DNA of 8,457 nucleotides from DASUDX01 sp036275365. GTDB lineage: Bacteria > Pseudomonadota > Gammaproteobacteria > Nevskiales > Nevskiaceae. Under the pieces are notes generated by a model that saw nothing but the letters and a program-made list of their open reading frames with translations, did no database searches and was not told the origin of the DNA. Position 1 is the first letter of the stretch. Every line of letters starts with the position of its first letter. Where the stretch lies: positions 1 to 8,457 of the forward strand of contig DASUDX010000065.1 in assembly GCA_036275365.1 (NCBI GenBank), in the 5' to 3' direction. Positions 6,152 through 8,457 of this stretch are shown here, piece after piece. The position numbers were made by a program, and so were the translations under genes.

Positions 6152-7531
6152 TCAGCGTGAACCGACCAGCTGGTCGAAGCCCGCTTCACCGGTGGTCGTG
6201 TTCAAACGCACCTGGACGCCGGACACGCGACCGGGGAAGGTATCGAACAGCAGATAGGCGCCATCCGCCGGGGCAACGCAGCCGAGATCAGCGCGGGTGA
6301 AGCTCACCGCCTGCTGCACCGGCAGGGTCCCGGTCTTCACCTCCAGCGCCAGCCCGCCAGGCCCGATGCAGTCGATGAAGTAGGGCACCGGGACGGTATC
6401 CAGATTGATCACCTGGACGAAGTTCTGGATGTTCGATTTGTTGTTGAAGAACAGATAGGGAATCTTCAGTTCCGCGCCATTGCGGCGGATCAGGCCGAGC
6501 AGACCGTTCAAGCTGGCCGGCACGCTGCTCCCCGCCACCGGGGCGAGCTCGACGGTGGCGGCGACATCCTGACGGACCCGGCGGACCAGCCCGTTCACGC
6601 GATAACAGAGTGCGGCGCCATCCAGCGCCGTGGTGCCGGTATTGAAGATGATCTCGGTGCTGCTGCGACTGGCCGGATTGATGCCGGCGGCGCAGTCCGG
6701 ATTGAGGTCGTTATCCAGGAAGATCTGGCTGTCGGCGGCGCTGCCCAGATCGGTGGCATTGATCTTCAGCCGGGTCCCCGCACCCACCAGATTCCCCAGC
6801 GCCACATCGCCGCCGTTGAGATTGGAGATGCCCGGGGTGACATCGAAGCGCAGCAGTCCCAGCTGGGTCAGCTGGTTGGTCAGGAAACCATCGTTGGCCT
6901 CGAAGTTGGGCGCGAAGCGGCGGAAGGTGTCCTTGATGTTGAGCGTGGTGAGCTGGGTGGCCAGGGCAAAGCGCAGCGCCGGCGCGGTACGCCCGAACGG
7001 CGCGAACTGGGTCTCCAGCGGCAGGGTGAGGGCGCTGGCATTGGCCGCGCTGTCGAACAGGGTGTAGCGGATCTGCCGGGCGGCGGCCGTGGTACCCGTC
7101 ACCCGCACGCCATTGGACCCGCCGGAGCCGAGATCGAACTCGATGCGAGCGCCCTGCGGAAACTCGGCAAGGGACAGGGCACGGAAGGTGACCGAACTCG
7201 ATCCGGCCGTGCCACCCGCCTCGATGGTGATCAGCACATTCAGAACGCCGTTGGTCGCCGGGTTCAGCAGCCGCAGATTGTTGGCCTGAACCGCACCGTT
7301 GAACTGCCCCTCGAGCACATCGAAGCGCAGGAAGCGGGTCTGGAACTCGGTCATGCCGAACCCCAGGGAGCCGACCACATTCAGACCATCATCGGTGATC
7401 GCGGCACCCGGCTGCGCCAGCTCCTCGGCATAGACCCGACTGGGAGAAACCACGGTGAGCGCGTGGACGCTCAGGCTGGCAAGACCGAGGGCCATTCCCA
7501 GCAGACAATGCGGCGCGCGAAACCTAAGCAT
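6152..7531 (-). CDS. Putative exported surface protein with signal peptide, paralog of the upstream gene
   Basis: A 459-aa protein starting at ATG 7531, with a GAGAG ribosome-binding site eight bases upstream. Residues 1-24 form a Sec signal peptide: basic start (MLRFR), hydrophobic core LLGMALGLASL, and a VHA cleavage site. The mature chain is rich in Asn, Thr, Ala, Leu and Val, with alternating hydrophobic stretches that suggest beta structure. LRFDV occurs twice (residues 68-72 and 227-231), hinting at two related domains. The C-terminal half (about 240-459) aligns with the upstream partial protein: the acidic loop FLDNDLNPDC, the LCY block, PYLF.N, and the end TGEAGFDQLVGS. Mature cysteines 280, 309, 388 and 418 match the paralog with spacings 29/79/30 against 36/82/30, suggesting two conserved disulfides. 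No enzyme motif or named family is recognised. Lying 43 bases ahead of gspG on the same strand, it may be co-transcribed with the secretion genes and could be a T2SS cargo. A surface-layer-like or adhesin-like role is possible but unproven. Confidence 0.85.
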   Translation of the reverse strand: MLRFRAPHCLLGMALGLASLSVHALTVVSPSRVYAEELAQPGAAITDDGLNVVGSLGFGMTEFQTRFLRFDVLEGQFNGAVQANNLRLLNPATNGVLNVLITIEAGGTAGSSSVTFRALSLAEFPQGARIEFDLGSGGSNGVRVTGTTAAARQIRYTLFDSAANASALTLPLETQFAPFGRTAPALRFALATQLTTLNIKDTFRRFAPNFEANDGFLTNQLTQLGLLRFDVTPGISNLNGGDVALGNLVGAGTRLKINATDLGSAADSQIFLDNDLNPDCAAGINPASRSSTEIIFNTGTTALDGAALCYRVNGLVRRVRQDVAATVELAPVAGSSVPASLNGLLGLIRRNGAELKIPYLFFNNKSNIQNFVQVINLDTVPVPYFIDCIGPGGLALEVKTGTLPVQQAVSFTRADLGCVAPADGAYLLFDTFPGRVSGVQVRLNTTTGEAGFDQLVGSR

Positions 7532-7567
7532 GACGTGCTCTCACGAGGTGGACGCTCTCCCGTGTCG

Positions 7568-7584
7568 ACGACAGCGGCTGTCGT
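7568..7584. promoter_or_regulatory. Perfect 17-base dyad in the leader (possible operator or short hairpin)
   Basis: ACGACAGC and GCTGTCGT flank a single central base in perfect inverted symmetry. The site lies 37-53 bases before the start codon at 7531 and about 20-40 bases after the predicted transcription start. It could bind a dimeric regulator, or fold in RNA as a 7-bp stem with a 3-base loop. No regulator gene is in the window, so the role is open. Confidence 0.4.
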
Positions 7585-7611
7585 GGCGCCGCGGAAGATG
7601 CTGATGGTCGA

Positions 7612-7640
7612 AATATAGTGCAGAACCCTGAGGGTGGCAT
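7612..7640 (-). promoter_or_regulatory. Putative sigma70-type promoter for the surface-protein/T2SS operon
   Basis: On the minus strand, ATGCCA (7640-7635, four of six matches to TTGACA) lies 17 bases before TATATT (7617-7612, close to TATAAT). It sits in the 230-base gap after the upstream terminator and before the start codon at 7531. Transcription would begin near 7605, leaving a leader of about 75 bases. The A/T-rich -10 stands out from its GC-rich surroundings. This is a consensus match by eye only. Confidence 0.5.
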
Positions 7641-7683
7641 CTGCTTTGTCCTACGCCGAGCCGGGCATTCAGGACGCCGGCCC

Positions 7684-7716
7684 AAACAAAAAGGGAGGAC
7701 GGCGAACCGTCCTCCC
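7684..7716 (-). terminator. Rho-independent terminator after the first surface-protein gene
   Basis: Read on the minus strand, a perfect 10-bp stem GGGAGGACGG / CCGTCCTCCC (7716-7707 and 7702-7693) encloses a TTCG loop and is followed at once by TTTTTGTTT (7692-7684). It begins 45 bases after the stop codon at 7762. The T-run exists only in the minus direction, so it should stop transcription from the upstream gene and separate it from the downstream promoter. Confidence 0.93.
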
Positions 7717-7761
7717 AGGTACTGCTCAGCGCGGGGTGGGCAAGCCCACCCGTCGGCTGTC

Positions 7762-8457
7762 TTACTCGCTGCCCACCGCGGTGTCGAAGCCGGACTCGCC
7801 GGTCGAACCGTTGGTGCGAACCATCGTGCCGATCACGTTGCCGCGAGCGGAGTTGATGGTGAAGATCGCCGTGTTGGAGCTGGCCGGGCAGCCGATCGCG
7901 GCGCGGTCAAGCGACAGCGAGCGGTTGGCCGGAACCGTGCCGGGGGTGCCGGCAGCGGAGGCAGCGCCATTGGACAGGCAGGTCACGGTGTACGGCGCCG
8001 CGATGCTGCTGTTGTTGGACAGGTGCACGAAGGTCACCAGGCCCGACCGGTTGGAGAACAGGTAGGGAACCTTCAGCACGGTGCCGTTCTGGATAAACGT
8101 ACCCACCGGGAGACCGGCCGGGTCGACAGTGGTAGCGCCACCAGCAGCGGTCAGGTCAACCGCAGCGGTGAACGTCTGGGCAGCAATCTGCGGCAGGTTG
8201 TTCGGAGCGGGCGCCACGTCATAGCAGAGGCTTGCACCGTTGAGCGGCATCGGCCCCGCGAGCGTCGTAACCCCGATGTTGAACACACGGGTCGTCGCAC
8301 TGGTGCTGGTGGGAGCGAAGGTCGACGTGTTGCACTCAACGCCATCGTTGTCATTATCAATAAAGACGGCGGTAGCCGAGCCGAAATTCGCACCGGTCAC
8401 GGTGAGGGTCACCGGAGCCTGGACCAGGTCAGCCAGGGTCACCTGCACACCGTCCAC
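7762..8457 (-). CDS. Putative exported surface protein, C-terminal part (5' end cut by window edge)
   Basis: The frame is open from the right window edge to a TAA stop at 7762-7764, giving 231 residues plus stop. The first codon in view is GTG, but nothing marks it as a start (no upstream sequence is visible), so the true N-terminus and any signal peptide lie outside. The protein is rich in Thr, Ser, Ala, Val and Asn with few charged residues and almost no lysine, typical of secreted beta-rich proteins. An acidic loop DNDNDG (visible residues 34-39) resembles a calcium-binding loop. Four cysteines (visible residues 42, 78, 160, 190) match four in the downstream protein encoded at 6152-7531. 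Shared blocks include NG..LK.PYLF.N and the C-terminal TGE.GFD..VGS. I recognise no named family. Secretion and surface location are inferred from composition and from its paralog's signal peptide. It has its own strong terminator at 7684-7716, suggesting separate and possibly abundant transcription. Confidence 0.85.
   Translation of the reverse strand: MDGVQVTLADLVQAPVTLTVTGANFGSATAVFIDNDNDGVECNTSTFAPTSTSATTRVFNIGVTTLAGPMPLNGASLCYDVAPAPNNLPQIAAQTFTAAVDLTAAGGATTVDPAGLPVGTFIQNGTVLKVPYLFSNRSGLVTFVHLSNNSSIAAPYTVTCLSNGAASAAGTPGTVPANRSLSLDRAAIGCPASSNTAIFTINSARGNVIGTMVRTNGSTGESGFDTAVGSE

Noticed and set aside
6109..6189. Longer gspG start at 6189
   Set aside because: It would overlap the surface-protein gene, read through the intergenic hairpin and give a 37-residue leader; ATG 6108 gives a normal 10-residue leader.
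8455..8457. GTG at the right edge as a real start codon
   Set aside because: The frame is simply cut by the window. The homologous protein has about 240 residues before the matching point, so the gene continues upstream.
1..8457. CRISPR arrays, tRNA or rRNA genes, insertion sequences, phage or toxin-antitoxin genes
   Set aside because: I saw no direct repeat arrays, cloverleaf-like sequence, transposase motifs or terminal repeats on either strand.

Overview
This window is a GC-rich bacterial stretch in which every supported gene lies on the minus strand. It reads from about 8457 down to 1. The gene content is a type II secretion system (T2SS) pseudopilus, platform and secretin operon, preceded by two paralogous genes for putative exported surface proteins. 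The GC richness, the order G-H-I-J-K-L-M-(C-like)-D with the secretin last, and a lipoprotein-type secretin resemble the Xps-type operon of Xanthomonadales and related proteobacteria. I infer a gamma- or beta-proteobacterium and cannot name the species.

Region by region, in transcription order. (1) 8457-7762: the C-terminal 232 codons of a putative secreted or surface protein, cut by the window edge, followed by a strong rho-independent terminator at 7684-7716. (2) 7532-7761: a 230-base intergenic region with that terminator, a plausible sigma70-like promoter (7612-7640) and a perfect 17-base dyad (7568-7584) in the expected leader. (3) 7531-6152: a 459-aa signal-peptide protein whose C-terminal half is clearly paralogous to the first protein, with four cysteines at matching places. 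(4) A 43-base gap holding a GC-rich hairpin (6127-6147). (5) 6108-1: nine tightly packed or overlapping genes, gspG, H, I, J, K, L, M, a short GspC-like gene and gspD. gspD runs off the left edge after 358 codons.

How they work together: GspG is the major pseudopilin. GspH, I, J and K are minor pseudopilins that form and cap the pseudopilus tip. GspL and GspM form the inner-membrane platform that couples the pseudopilus to the ATPase. The short GspC-like protein has the homology-region (HR) domain that docks onto the N0 domain of the secretin, and GspD is the outer-membrane channel. The ATPase GspE, the platform protein GspF and the prepilin peptidase GspO are not in this window, and the usual E-F position directly upstream of gspG is taken by the surface-protein genes. 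The position of the paralog pair makes them candidate T2SS cargo; that is inference only.

The core machine is a known system. The less described parts are the paralogous four-cysteine surface proteins and the compact C-like/lipo-secretin pair. No tRNA, rRNA, CRISPR, insertion sequence or plus-strand gene could be supported, and no gene-free stretch exceeds 300 bases.
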